Source: Moniliella sp. 'wahieum'
Taxonomy: Eukaryota; Basidiomycota; Moniliellomycetes; Moniliellales; Moniliellaceae
DNA length: 64,000 nt
Assembly (NCBI GenBank): GCA_003971905.1
Contig: RSEE01000004.1
Coordinates: 1,054,001 to 1,118,000, forward strand
Direction: 5' to 3'
A program made the translations under genes and the position numbers. Shown piece after piece: positions 44,252-53,827 of the stretch (position 1 is the first letter of the stretch; each line of letters begins with the position of its first letter). Under the pieces are notes generated by a model. It searched no databases. It was given only the letters and a program-made list of their open reading frames with translations, and was not told the DNA's origin.

Positions 44252-44600
44252 CCATTGCGTAACCCTCTAAAAGGACTGGCAGACACAGAATGTTGAACGT
44301 GGGAGAAAGAAGAACGATATCCTAACCCAAGTGGTCATACACGCCCCTTGCTTCCTTCTCTTCCCAAGCAACACTCACGAGCCAATGGCGCGAGATACAT
44401 GATGCATGATGCATTGCCCAGTCGTTTCAAGCGAGCGAGATCCAGGCTGGGTATTAAAGATGTGAGCAGGAGACGGAAGTAGAGAAAGGTGTGACAGAGT
44501 AGGATGGACAGTATCAGGATGGATATCATCAGCATGGACGGCATCAGGACGAGCAACATCGATCCTTGAGAAACTCAGGTCCTAGTGATGGCACCCAATC
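44252..44600. other. short intergenic with TGA-TGCA array
   Basis: Convergent 3' ends of the AN1 gene and the carrier gene. A heptad array TGA-TGCA-TGA-TGCA lies at 44400-44413, and GGATGG/CATCAG-like trinucleotide-rich sequence at about 44513-44560. No gene seen. Confidence 0.6.
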
Positions 44601-45921
44601 CTACTGAGAAGCAGGCTTAATCATGGCTTGCACCCATTCGTACACCCCGAATGATACGCCGATGGACGGGGCAACTTTAAGTAAGTTGGGCCAGAGACCA
44701 CGATACAAACCACGGATGCCATCGTTGCGGATAATGGTAGCAAACACGTCGTACGACGTCTTGTCATTGTACCCCAACTTGGCTTTGCTATCGGGCATAC
44801 CAGCAACTTGCATTCTTCTCCGAAGCACGTCAAGCGGGTATGTGAGCGTCTGGGAAATGCTACCAGCGACCGCACCAGCAACCAGCTTCTCTATCCCGGT
44901 CACACCTTCGTTGGGGGATGCCAAGGCAGCCCACGTTTGGATTACTGAGCCAGCCCATCCGGTTGTTTGCATGGGCGCGCACCGAGTCGCGCACACGCAC
45001 AACCCGCCCTCGAAGGTATTCATAGATGAAGAAGTTGCCTGCAACGTAAGGCGCCACTCCCTGAAAAATGGGTCAGTACCAACATGGGGGAAGAATGACG
45101 AGAAGGGCGGGTGTGGAGAGGTGGAAATACACAAAACGTACCAAACTGACAGGGATGCAGCCGCGGTAGAGGCCGCGCATACCCCCTCTTCACGATACAC
45201 TTTGGCTGTCATGGCCCAGATGCCAGGGATTTTGGGAAGGGGAGCGGCAGAGGTAGCTGCGGTGCCGCCGGCAGCAGCTGCTTGCGACTTTCGTACCATC
45301 AGGTCGGCCGTGGCGATGGAGATGCGAGCACGAACAAGATCTAACGGGTACGTGGACACGACGCTAGCAATGCCAGCCAAGGCGCCTGCGCTGAAGCGAG
45401 CAGTAGGAGAAAGCTGTGTTTGTCCTGGTCGTTGAGGGTCTGGCGTGGCCAAACTGGTTTTGAGTACTTCGTATGTTGCAAATTGGACCGCACTGTAGGG
45501 CGCGATGCGGAGGCAGTTGATCCCGTTGCCCCGGAAGAGGCCTGGGACCCTCTTGCTGGACCATCTTTTTGAGCCCTTGCCACACACCCGAGTAGGAGCC
45601 CTTGGATCGGGCCCCCGTGGCGGGGTTGTGGGGCTGGACCTGCATGATGATCTTGAGGCGCTCCAGGGGGAAACCACGGTGCGACTCGCGGCACCGGCCC
45701 GCCGCACCGCCGGCAATGAAGTAGGACATCAGCTTGTCCTGGTCGAAAGAAGACGTCGGGGGCGAGAAGGTGGTCGGGGCGAAGGCGAGGAGGGAGGGGA
45801 GGCGGAGCGGAAGCGAGGGGGAGGCGACGCGGGGGTCAGTGGGCACCGCCTCAGCGGCGGCGACGCTGACCGGCTGGTCGTGCCACTGGCGCCGGGGCGT
45901 CGTCTCCGTCTCCGGAGGCAT
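44601..45921 (-). CDS. Mitochondrial carrier family transporter (YPR011C/SLC25A42-like)
   Basis: Inner-membrane SLC25 carrier with three repeats and six helices. ATG 45921 opens MPPETETTPRRQWHDQPVSV. Repeat 1: AVSRTVVSPLERLKIIMQVQ (PxE/DxxRxxxQ-type signature), then GLFRGNGINCLRIAPYSAVQ and FATYEVLK. Repeat 2: ALAGIASVVSTYPLDLVRAR, then KVYREEG, MRGLYRGCIPVSL. An intron (45061-45141, GTACGT...TTTTTCAG) leads to GVAPYVAGNFFIYEYLRG. Repeat 3: VAGAVAGSISQTLTYPLDVL, RRRMQVAG, GLYRGLWPNLLKVAPSIGVS, ending MIKPASQ. Repeat 1 resembles yeast YPR011C (APS/PAPS) and the CoA/adenine-nucleotide carriers SLC25A16/42; substrate cannot be fixed. Frame breaks are needed near 45690, 45545, 45190 and 45005. 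Confidence 0.9.
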
Positions 45922-46856
45922 GGGGGCGGGCGCGAGAAGGAGGGGGTGGAAGAGGCAGAGGAGACACCCCACAGCCGGCCTCTCTGCTCCGGCGGACCGA
46001 GCGGATCGGGTACCCACAGCACCGCGCGAAGAGTATTTTCCGGCTGGCTGGCAGAAGACCCGAGGCGAAAGTTTCAAGTGTCTAGCCTAGGGCCTAGAAG
46101 CCCCAGGGCTGGAGACCGGTGACTGCTGATCGATGATCTCGTGAGTCTCGAGAGCAGCTCAGAGCAGTCACCGGTCCATCACCGATGCTGGCTCCGACGC
46201 CCCGAGCGCCTTCGGGGAGCGCCGGAGCGGACCGGGGAAACGAATACCCGAGTGCCGCGTGCCCATCGCCCCCAGGCACAGCGCCAGTCGCTGGACGCTC
46301 CAGGCGATCTCCTGCCGCCGCTGCGTTCCCATGCTCCCACTGGGTCGGCCGAGCCGATCAATGCGCAGCTTCAGCGCTTAGCCTCAGCGCCAGCGCAGCC
46401 CCATCGCGTGCTTGGCAGGCAGCACGAGGACCAACGCGTTGTAATGTGGAACGCGTACCGCGTATCCCCGTCTCGTACGCCACCAAGTTGGTTGGCCTGC
46501 GCGCTATAAGCGCTCTGTGGAGCCTCAGGGCGTCCACACACATCGACACCCTGTCCATGCGTCAAGCGCCGTCACATGTCACACCATTTGTATCGTCCAG
46601 GCTTGATCATCAATCCATTAGTCCATGCACTGCACCATCATCTGGCAAGGCGGCGCCCAGCCAGGTCGGGCGAATTGTGTTTGTTTCTGCCACCGGCTTC
46701 GGACCGGCCGCTTCTGCCGCTGCGAATGAATGCACCGCGCCTCCATCATTATGAGCACGAGTGACATTGGCTAGTCAGTTCGTCAAGCTCCAACCAACCA
46801 GTCCACCTGCGCTTTCCAACGCAGTCGGTCTTCCCACCCACGTCTCCAGCAGCATT
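45922..46856. other. intergenic with inverted repeat
   Basis: Upstream of the carrier gene and 3' of the Tvp38-like gene. Holds the inverted repeat 46114-46176 and TCA-CATG-TCA at 46572-46581. Open frames on plus (to 205 codons) run antisense to the carrier exon and lack motifs. Confidence 0.5.
46114..46176. repeat. 14-bp inverted repeat with TGA heptads in the left arm
   Basis: GACCGGTGACTGCT at 46114-46127 is the exact reverse complement of AGCAGTCACCGGTC at 46163-46176, separated by 35 bp. The left side continues in heptads: TGA at 46120, 46127 and 46134 with spacers CTGC and TCGA. Confidence 0.85.
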
Positions 46857-48099
46857 CTAGTCCTCACGAATCGACGAGGAACGCGACGAAGATAATGGCA
46901 CGCCTGGTCTAATGGGAGGGCTGCCGGTACGCTCGTCCAGCCAGGCATGATGGCCCAAGCGAGAGCGTTGGGACGAAGGACGGGGAAGGTTCGGCGGCCG
47001 CGGGGGAACTGGCGGCACCGATTCCGCCGAGGTATTCACCACGTTCGTTTCGCTCGCCACGCGTGACAAGAGGTGCACCCCCTCCTCTGTCGCACCGTCA
47101 TCGTCTTCCTCTTCTGCCAGAATACGATTGACTGGGCCATGAGGTAGTACCCCAGCACGGCAGCCAACAGGGCTCCTCCCACGGCGCTTCCGCCTTCAAT
47201 CCACTTGATCCCGCTGGCTTGGTCGTGTCCGTGTCCATCAGCTCGTACAATACTTTGCCCGAGTATACTAGATGAGCAGGCGCGGAGAAGCAAGAAAGGT
47301 AGCCAGGGCGAATTCAGGCAGACGCACACTTGGCATGGCGGCAAAGAAGAGGTTAAAGTCTAACAACTCAGCAGTCAGTTCTCTGTCGCGCGAAGAGGGG
47401 GGAGGGGGGGGGAGGGTGCGACAAGAAATGAAACGTACAACCATAAGAAATGGGACAAAGACGGATCAGAATGAGCATCCCGAACCCACGTTCACGGATA
47501 GCCCGTCCATGGCTCGACAGCGACGGTCCTCCCGCACTTGGTGAAGAGGGCGCACCACGGCAGTGATCCAGGAATTTGAGTGGCTTCGGGTCCCTCGCCA
47601 CGTGGGAAGTGTCTCATCCTCGGCTCGAGCCACCATATCGAGCATTCGGCGGATCAGGAGGAAGGCCAGACAAGCCCCAATGACACTAGCAGTAATGGCA
47701 AGGGAAGCGCCGTACCAAAAACTGGACTCGGTGGTGCCTGCTGCGTTAGAGCTAAAGGCCAGTCCACACAAGGTAACCGACATGGAAAAGCCTGGCAGGG
47801 GGGGAAACTGGCCACTGCAATTAGTGACATGGAGATGAGAGGACCCCAAGGGCGCGACGCTAACCACTGGGCGGCTGCGATCAAAACTGAAGGGACGGTC
47901 AGACGGTTGCGCAGATACGCCCAAGAAATTGCAAAGACATACACTCAAAGTACCGTTTGGGGCCATAGTAGACACCCACACAAACGACAGCGGCGTAGAG
48001 CAGGCCGACAATTGCGATGGCCACCTGGGCGGGCCGCTCCAGCGCATGCCAACGCGCATGCAGCGCTGCAACGTGCGAGCGGATAGAAGAAAGCGTCAT
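46857..48099 (-). CDS. Tvp38/TMEM64-type VTT-domain membrane protein
   Basis: Multi-pass Golgi/vesicle membrane protein of the Tvp38 (VTT/DedA-like) family. Exon 1 (48099-47943) encodes MTLSSIRSHVAALHARWHAL and a first helix (VAIAIVGLLYAAVVCVGVYY). An intron of 56 nt (47887-47942, GTATGT...CTTCAG) joins to EFLIAAAQWLASRPWGPLIS, then SLIAVASFPP-LPGFSMSVTL, the SFPPxxG..T..G signature. It continues with ASVIGACLAFLLIRRMLD and RGFGMLILIRLCPISYG, the VTT L.LIRL.P motif. A second intron lies at about 47360-47436. A later helix GGALLAAVLGYYLMA (about 47180-47140) is followed by a Pro/Ser-rich cytosolic tail ending SSSIRED. Frame breaks: a lost base in the G7 run 47798-47804 (C on the coding strand), and near 47560, 47280 and 47100. 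The role in yeast is only loosely known. Confidence 0.75.
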
Positions 48100-48724
48100 G
48101 AAGAAAAACAATTCAGACGCTAGTGGCTGGAGGGGACATCCTGCTACGCCGGAGGCGGGTGGAGATGGACGAAGATGGTTGGGGTAGATGCCGGTGGGGA
48201 TCCACTGCAACAGCCTACCGCTTGGGTGCGTGGGTCTTCAACAAAACCGCCACTGCGCAGTCCCTGATAGTCCGTGGCGGAAACAGCGAGGCAACGTGGA
48301 GCTAAGCGCAGCCAGCTGGCGGAACGTGGTTGAGCGTTGTCAGCACGTTCAGTTGAACGTCGTGTTGAAGTTCAACATTGCAACAATGCAACCTGTGTTC
48401 CTTCCCTGTCGTTGCTTCCTAACGCTCACAACTGCTGTCGCTCTCACATCAGGACCTGCTGACATCTTATCCAACGCAGCCGACAGAAAGATGCATCCTA
48501 CATAGATCGAGACAAACGGGTGGGACGATCAGGGGGGCATACCGCAGTATGGATTTTGGGGTGCGGTTTGACCAGCAGCCTCAACGGCAATCCAGCGCAT
48601 GGCCAGATAGAAAGGGGTTATCTGGCAAGCCTGAGCCCAGCGTTTACAGTCACGCTCTGAAATAGCGAGGCAGTCATAATTTGGGCAAGATCAGAGGGGG
48701 CGAGTGCGGTGGCAGGGGGCCGAT
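48100..48724. other. intergenic, no gene supported
   Basis: Upstream of the Tvp38-like gene and 3' of uS4. A GTTGAACGTNGTGTTGAA-like stretch near 48350 resembles the TGA-ACGT heptads. Nothing else recognised. Confidence 0.5.
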
Positions 48725-49301
48725 TTACTCGTCGTCCTCCTCCTCCTCGTCGCCGCCCTCGGCCGCGGCCTTGGCACGCTTGCGCTTCACGCGACCCTCG
48801 CGACCACCGCCGTAAGGCGAGTTGAGAGCAAAGTCAATGTGCTTCTGGCTGTCGAGACGGACAACGAACGAAGGAACGTTGACAATCTGCTTGCCGACGC
48901 GAATGTGGCGCTGGCGGATGAGCACACGAGCGTGGTGGATCGACTTGGCCAGACCCGTCTTGAAGACCTGGGTTTGCAAGCGGCGCTCGAGGAAGTCCTC
49001 AACGTGAGGGACAGCACGTAGTCAAGGCGCATGCGCGTCTCGTCCAGACGCCAATGCGCACCAGACGACGAATGATGGCGTTGCCCTCAAACAGGCGCTT
49101 GGGGTCCTTCTCGTCCAGCTTCAGCAGCTCACGGGCGGCACGACGGATCTTGGAGAGGGTGAGCGAGATGCGCCAGATCTCCGTCTTGTTACGAAGACCG
49201 TATTCACCGGCCAGCTTGAGCTCCGAGTCGAGACGCGAGGCCTCAAAGGGGCGACGGGGAACCTTGTAGGTCTTCGACTGCTTCCGCGGGGCCAGAGGCA
49301 T
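48725..49301 (-). CDS. RPS9: 40S ribosomal protein uS4 (RPS9)
   Basis: Small-subunit protein that binds the 16S/18S five-way junction and helps decoding fidelity. ATG 49301 opens [20 protein letters not shown], then [20 protein letters not shown] and [20 protein letters not shown]. The S4 domain follows: [60 protein letters not shown], ending in an acidic EEEEDDE tail. About 192 residues, as usual; no intron in the coding part. Two single-base losses break the frame: near 49047 (GTC-TGG for GTC-CTG-GAC) and near 49003 (ACG-TTG for ACG-GTT-GAG). Repair restores [20 protein letters not shown]. It shares a 511-bp divergent upstream region with eL21, suggesting joint control. Confidence 0.95.
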
Positions 49302-49812
49302 CTTTACTGAACAGATTAGCCCAGGTCAGTCCATGCGTCCGACATGCATAGGAGCGGACAGCATCCCAAGCCTGGACAACAATCCTCACCTTGACGTTGA
49401 GTGTCGAGTTGGCGGACGTCTGGGTCAACTGGTCCAACCCCAAAATCCAAGCAAGGCCTGCGAACGGAAAGCAAAAGGCGGAAACGGCGCAGCGGCAGTG
49501 TAGGATTCCAAAAATGAATTGAGCACACTGGCCCAGTACGGCGTTGATGCCGCAGTAAATTTAATAGGGTTGCCCCTTGGCCCCTCAGAGTCGCTCAAGC
49601 TTGGCCAGCATCCTGCTGGACAACCACACAAGGCCAAGCTTTGACCTCGTAAGTTGGCCAACCTCCTTGGGGTTGTGTGCTGTGAATGGTACGGTGGGGT
49701 TTCCATGGAAGCCGATGCGTCAGACCCCCAATGCCCCTCACGCACGCCGACGAAGAGCCGCCTGAGTATGCAAAACTGACCTTCCTTGTGCTGTTGCCCG
49801 TTCAGTCCAGCC
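49302..49812. promoter_or_regulatory. divergent promoter region uS4 / eL21
   Basis: 511 bp between two ribosomal-protein starts. AG acceptor-like ends sit just before the eL21 ATG (GTTCAG at 49800-49805), so a 5'-UTR intron is possible. No conserved ribosomal-protein box could be named with confidence. Confidence 0.45.
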
Positions 49813-50295
49813 ATGCCTCACTCCTTCGGTTACCGGGCGCGCACGCGTGACCTTTTCAAGCGTGGCTTCCGCCAGCACGGCCAGATCCCGCTGTCGACCT
49901 ACCTGCGGCCTTACCATGTTGGTGACATTGTCGACATCAAGGCCAACGGTGCGATCCAGAAGGGTATGCCCCACAAGTACTACCACGGCCGCACTGGTGT
50001 GGTGTACAACGTGGCCCCTCGCGCGGTGGGTGTGATCATCTACAAGATCGTTGGTGGGCGCTACATGGAGAAGCGGGTGAACGTGCGCGTTGAGCACGTC
50101 AAGCACTCCAAGTGCCGTGACGACTTCCTTGCGCGTGTCAAGTCGAACGCGGAGAAGAAGCGCATTGCCAAGGAGGCTGGTGAAACGTTTGACCTTAAGC
50201 GCCGCCCTGCTCTCCCCCGCGATGCTCGCGTCATCAAGACGGAGGACAACCTCCCCGAGACGCTCGCGCCCATTGCGTACGACACCTACATCTAA
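49813..50295 (+). CDS. RPL21: 60S ribosomal protein eL21 (RPL21)
   Basis: Large-subunit protein eL21. A complete 160-codon frame without introns or frameshifts: MPHSFGYRARTRDLFKRGFR, IPLSTYLRPYHVGDIVDIKA (KOW-like SH3 barrel), GMPHKYYHGRTGVVYNVAPR, VGVIIYKIVGGRYMEKRVNV, RVEHVKHSKCRDDFLARVKS, ending APIAYDTYI. The ATG at 49813 gives the family N terminus. Length and order match eL21 exactly. One of two clearly intact conserved genes in the window. Confidence 0.97.
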   Translation: MPHSFGYRARTRDLFKRGFRQHGQIPLSTYLRPYHVGDIVDIKANGAIQKGMPHKYYHGRTGVVYNVAPRAVGVIIYKIVGGRYMEKRVNVRVEHVKHSKCRDDFLARVKSNAEKKRIAKEAGETFDLKRRPALPRDARVIKTEDNLPETLAPIAYDTYI

Positions 50296-50940
50296 TGGTG
50301 TTCACCTCCCGCCACCCACTGGGCCGTCGCCCCCCCAAAACCTTTCTGGTTAGCATGGGCGCGGTTCCTTGCTTTCCGATTGGAGCTGATTATGCATCCG
50401 ATTCATATGTGCTCTTGACCCTTCAGGCTGCACTCAGCCAAATCCATGCCAAAACCCACCCTGTGGAATTGGGAACTCTGGGTCGATAGTCTGAGCAGGT
50501 TTCTCGCGTCACCGGCTAGCACTAGCACAGAAAGACAGACAGGTCAGTGCGTTCGGCTTCCACGTTCAACGTTGACTATTCATTCAATGAAATGTCCCTG
50601 TCGCGCCCGCTACCTTCCATGCACTGAGCTGCTGGTTCGGGTGGGCAGCTCGATCCCCAATAGCCTGCGCTGTGACCAGCCCTTGGACCTGTCGCTCGCT
50701 CCGGAGGCGTGGCAAGCCGAAGATGGAACCCTGGGATGGCCGGATGCAGTGTGTCGGCGCAATAATCCGTTTGTATAGAATGAACACAGATGCAGTGCCT
50801 GCACAGTGACGAACATCTTGCCAAACAGCTCCACTGCTGGGAAGTGTATAACCCTAGCATAGCTCCCCGACGGCGGGCGTTGCCCAACACCAGCGTTTGC
50901 ACCATCGAGACGAAGCGCTAGACCATTGGCTCTGTCAACA
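50296..50940. other. intergenic between eL21 and eL39
   Basis: No gene supported; contains the eL39 promoter. Short open frames only. Confidence 0.5.
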
Positions 50941-51295
50941 ATGCCCTCGAACAAGACCTTCCGCACCAAGGTGGCGCTGGCCAAGGCCGGAAAGACCAAC
51001 CGGTATGTAGCCCGACTCGTGGCAAGTTGTCTTGGCAAAGAAGACGGGAGTGGGACGGAGACACCCTTGGTGCCTGCCAAGGTTGGAGCGCCAGCTAGCA
51101 GCCCAGAGTTGTACCTACTCCTCGTCTTCCCCGAGCAACGCACCCCTTTGCCCCTTCCCTGCAGCATGAGGCATGGCTGACGCTTTCGTTTTTGCATCCC
51201 AGTCCATCCCCCAGTGGTTCCGCATGAAGACGGACAACAAGATCCAGTACAATAAGTTCCGTCGCAACTGGCGTCGCACCAAGCTCAACCTTTAA
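50941..51295 (+). CDS. RPL39: 60S ribosomal protein eL39 (RPL39)
   Basis: Smallest conserved large-subunit protein, lining the peptide exit tunnel. Exon 1 (50941-51002) encodes [20 protein letters not shown] plus the first two bases of Arg. The intron is 51003-51202 (GTATGT...CATCCCAG, 200 nt). Exon 2 (51203-51295) encodes [20 protein letters not shown] then NWRRTKLNL. The family sequence at the junction is NRPIPQW; here one C is missing from TCC-ATC (expected T-CCC-ATC). An in-frame alternative donor (GTAGCC at 51009) would give NRYSIPQW without any indel, but it is a weaker splice site and departs from the family. A long first intron in a ribosomal-protein gene is typical for fungi. Confidence 0.92.
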
Positions 51296-52290
51296 AGAGG
51301 GATGTGCTGGCTCCGTGCCAAGGGAGGGCTTTGTATTGTATGCACGCAACTCGAAAGGTTTATGCATGTTTTCCACCACGCCTATCCCTGGCCCCGTCGA
51401 TCGCTCTTTGTCGCGGCCTGTCCGGTCGCACCTTGCGAAAGACAGCTGTGTGTACGGCCTCGCCGAGCGAGAGTAGAGATAGTCCCTCCCTCCTGCGAGA
51501 ACAACGGCGGGGATGGGGAGTGTGAGAACCTGGTACATGTTTCATCAAGCTGGGCATCTCCTCGGCTCATCTCTCTCCCCTCGTACAATGATCCCATTCA
51601 GCACCATGGTAGCTACGGATGGAGAGCTCAACGAGGGGGTAGCTTAACGCGCACCCTTTGTATTCTCACAGGCATGCAGGGTCCTACAGGAGACTTGCCT
51701 CTGAAAGCAAAGATGAGTCAAGTGAGACGTACTGATGGGATTCGAATGCCTGGTATCAAACACTCGCGCCACACCCAGTACTCTCACCTCTCATCCTTGA
51801 CGGATATAGCTTTTTCGAAAGAGTTGTCAGAAGAAAAGGGGTGGGGAAAGGCAACAGAGTGCAGGCAAAGGGGCCATGCATGGGGGTACAATGCGCAGAG
51901 GGGAGTGTGTGTGTATGGAGAGGGAAGGAAGGGGCTGCATAGAGTCGAACAGTAGCCAGAATACGATGAAATGTGAGAATAGCAGGAGCTGGAGGGGGGA
52001 CAGGCAATCCTGCATGTGTTGGGAGGTAGGGGGGAGACGGACGTCGGCAATGCACAGCATAGCAGGCAGAATCTTTCCCCACATATTCAGCCCATTTTCT
52101 TTTATGTGTGTGTGGAGAAAGCATACAACACTTGAGAAAAGGGGAGTGCACGCGTTGCGGCAGGGGCTTGTTGGAGAGGAGAGAGAAGAGAGGAGAGAGA
52201 GAGGAGAGGAGGAGAGGAGAGGAGAGAGGAGAGGAAGAGGAGAGGAGGAGGAGAGAGGAGAGGAAAATGTTTCCATGAGTGCCGAAAGTT
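51296..52290. other. 3' flanks of eL39 and the septin gene
   Basis: Mostly non-coding. The septin frame stays open on minus down to 51756, but that stretch is low-complexity (the 95-nt purine run on plus) and I do not count it as coding. No other gene seen. Confidence 0.45.
52173..52267 (+). repeat. 95-nt uninterrupted polypurine tract
   Basis: Only G and A from 52173 to 52267, mostly GGAGA/GAGAGG units. On the minus strand it is a pyrimidine run at or just after the septin C terminus. Such tracts can form H-DNA. Confidence 0.9.
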
Positions 52291-53827
52291 ACTGCAGACT
52301 GCAGACACTCGGATCGATATTCTTCGTAGTACATTTGGGTCGTCTCCTTATACTCCTACCCAATCGACAACCAATTTAGTGGGGCGGGGAAAGAGGGTCA
52401 GCGCAGAGTCTTCCATGTCAAAACGTTGAGGCAAATGATAACAAAACGTACGTCGATAGCGTGCAAGAGCAGGTTGGAGCGCAGTTGCCTAAAGTCGCAG
52501 TGCTCGGGATTCAGCACGTCCAACGCGCCCCATTTGAACCGGCGCTGAAAGTGCAAGGTCGTAGCGTCGCTGAATTTGAGAGCAGGTTGGTTCGTCCGAG
52601 AGGCAAGTTCATCTTCATCTTGGTCGTCATCAGTTGGGATGGGGTTACTAGGGGAGAAAAACGGCTTAGCTCTCGGGCAAGGCCAATGCGTATGGCCACT
52701 CCAGGTCGGGTCAAAATGGCAGTGGTGCTTGCTTGGACTCCAGGGGGTACTTGGGTCCTCCTCCTCCTCCGACTCTTGCTCCGACTCTTTTCCTCCCCAT
52801 CGAACTCTTCCTCTATGGAAGTCAGAGCAGCCCATCTCTTCAAAGGAAGTCCGGATTCCCATCCGAGCGCGGGCCGTCTGGGCACCCGTCAACTGGTCCG
52901 CCTTGGCAAGAATAGGAATCACGTTGGACCGCGCAGCCAGGCGCTCGATCATCCGCACATCGCTGGCACAGAGGCACACGCCAATATCCAGATCGGCGGT
53001 AACCGCTTGTCTTGTTGTTTTGGTCTTGGGAGCAGGCGAGCGGGAACGAGGGATTGTGGGTCGATAAAGTAAAGAAGGGCGTGAATGTGATTGTCCTCAT
53101 TTTGCTTGGTCCGGGTCACCTTACCTCTTCTCTGAGAGAAGAAGAGAAACGGCCCTGGATAATCTCAAGCAACGGCCGCACCGCCAACTCCACTGCCAAC
53201 TCGTCCGCCGCAGACATCGTTCCCCCCTGCATGCGAGGCAGGTCGAACCCGGGGCAGTCAATGATCGAGAGCTGAAGCATGCGCGACTGCCCCACGGCGC
53301 GAAATTGATTGCATGCTGGTTGTCGAAGGAACGTCGGAGCTCTTGCGTAACCGACTGTCGTTCTTTTCTGTGGCTGATCCACTGGCACGTACGACATGCT
53401 CGGACTGGGCTTGGTGTTGAAGGCTCTTATGGGCTTGGAGAACAGCATCCAAGTCTTCGAGACTGTCCCCAGCCTTTATCTATCCCCGAGAGCGTCACAG
53501 GCATTTGACTTTGAGCATCGCGCGCCCGACGTGCCTTTCCCATTAAGGGAGTGTTGACCGTGGAACAAAACGCGGCCACATCTGTACAGATGATAAAGCA
53601 ATTGTCAGTCTGCAACAGTTACTTCACATGGTGCTTTAGTGCCGACAACAGGGAGAGGCATCCAACCCACCTCGCCGAACCAACTCATCACAGAAGGACA
53701 AGTCGCACGTTTCCAGCAAGGTCTTGGCAAACGTCGACTTTCCCACACCCTTGGCCCCTGCCAATACAATGTTGAGCACGGTGGGGGCCTTGACCTTGCG
53801 TCGGATCACCTTGCGCCCCGCATCCAT
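52291..53827 (-). CDS. Septin GTPase (divergent, frameshifted)
   Basis: Septin: GTP-binding filament subunit at the bud neck/septum. Exon 1 (53827-53671) encodes MDAGRKVIRRKVKAPTVLNI and the P-loop GAKGVGKST. Intron 53582-53670 (GTGGGT...TGTACAG) joins in phase to DVAAFCSTVNTPLMGKARRA. Then DLDAVLQAHKSLQHQA, LSIIDCPGF (G3), EDNHIHALLYFIDPQ, CASDVRMIERLAARSNVIPI and AKAD (G4). A C-terminal block FKWGALDVLNPEHCDFRQLR ends at a GTACGT donor (52454) and continues after GGGTAG at about 52350 with EYKETTQMYYEEYRSECLQ. An acidic Ser/Glu insert lies between G4 and the C-terminal block. Frame breaks near 53475, 53290, 53118 and 53000. A Ser/Pro-rich frame upstream, with ATG at 54271, may be an N-terminal extension. 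The C-terminal end is unsettled. Confidence 0.86.

Noticed and set aside
51720-51760. tRNA B-box-like GGGATTCGAATG, and a similar one near 25217
   Set aside because: The T-stem does not pair on either side and no acceptor or D arm can be folded around it.
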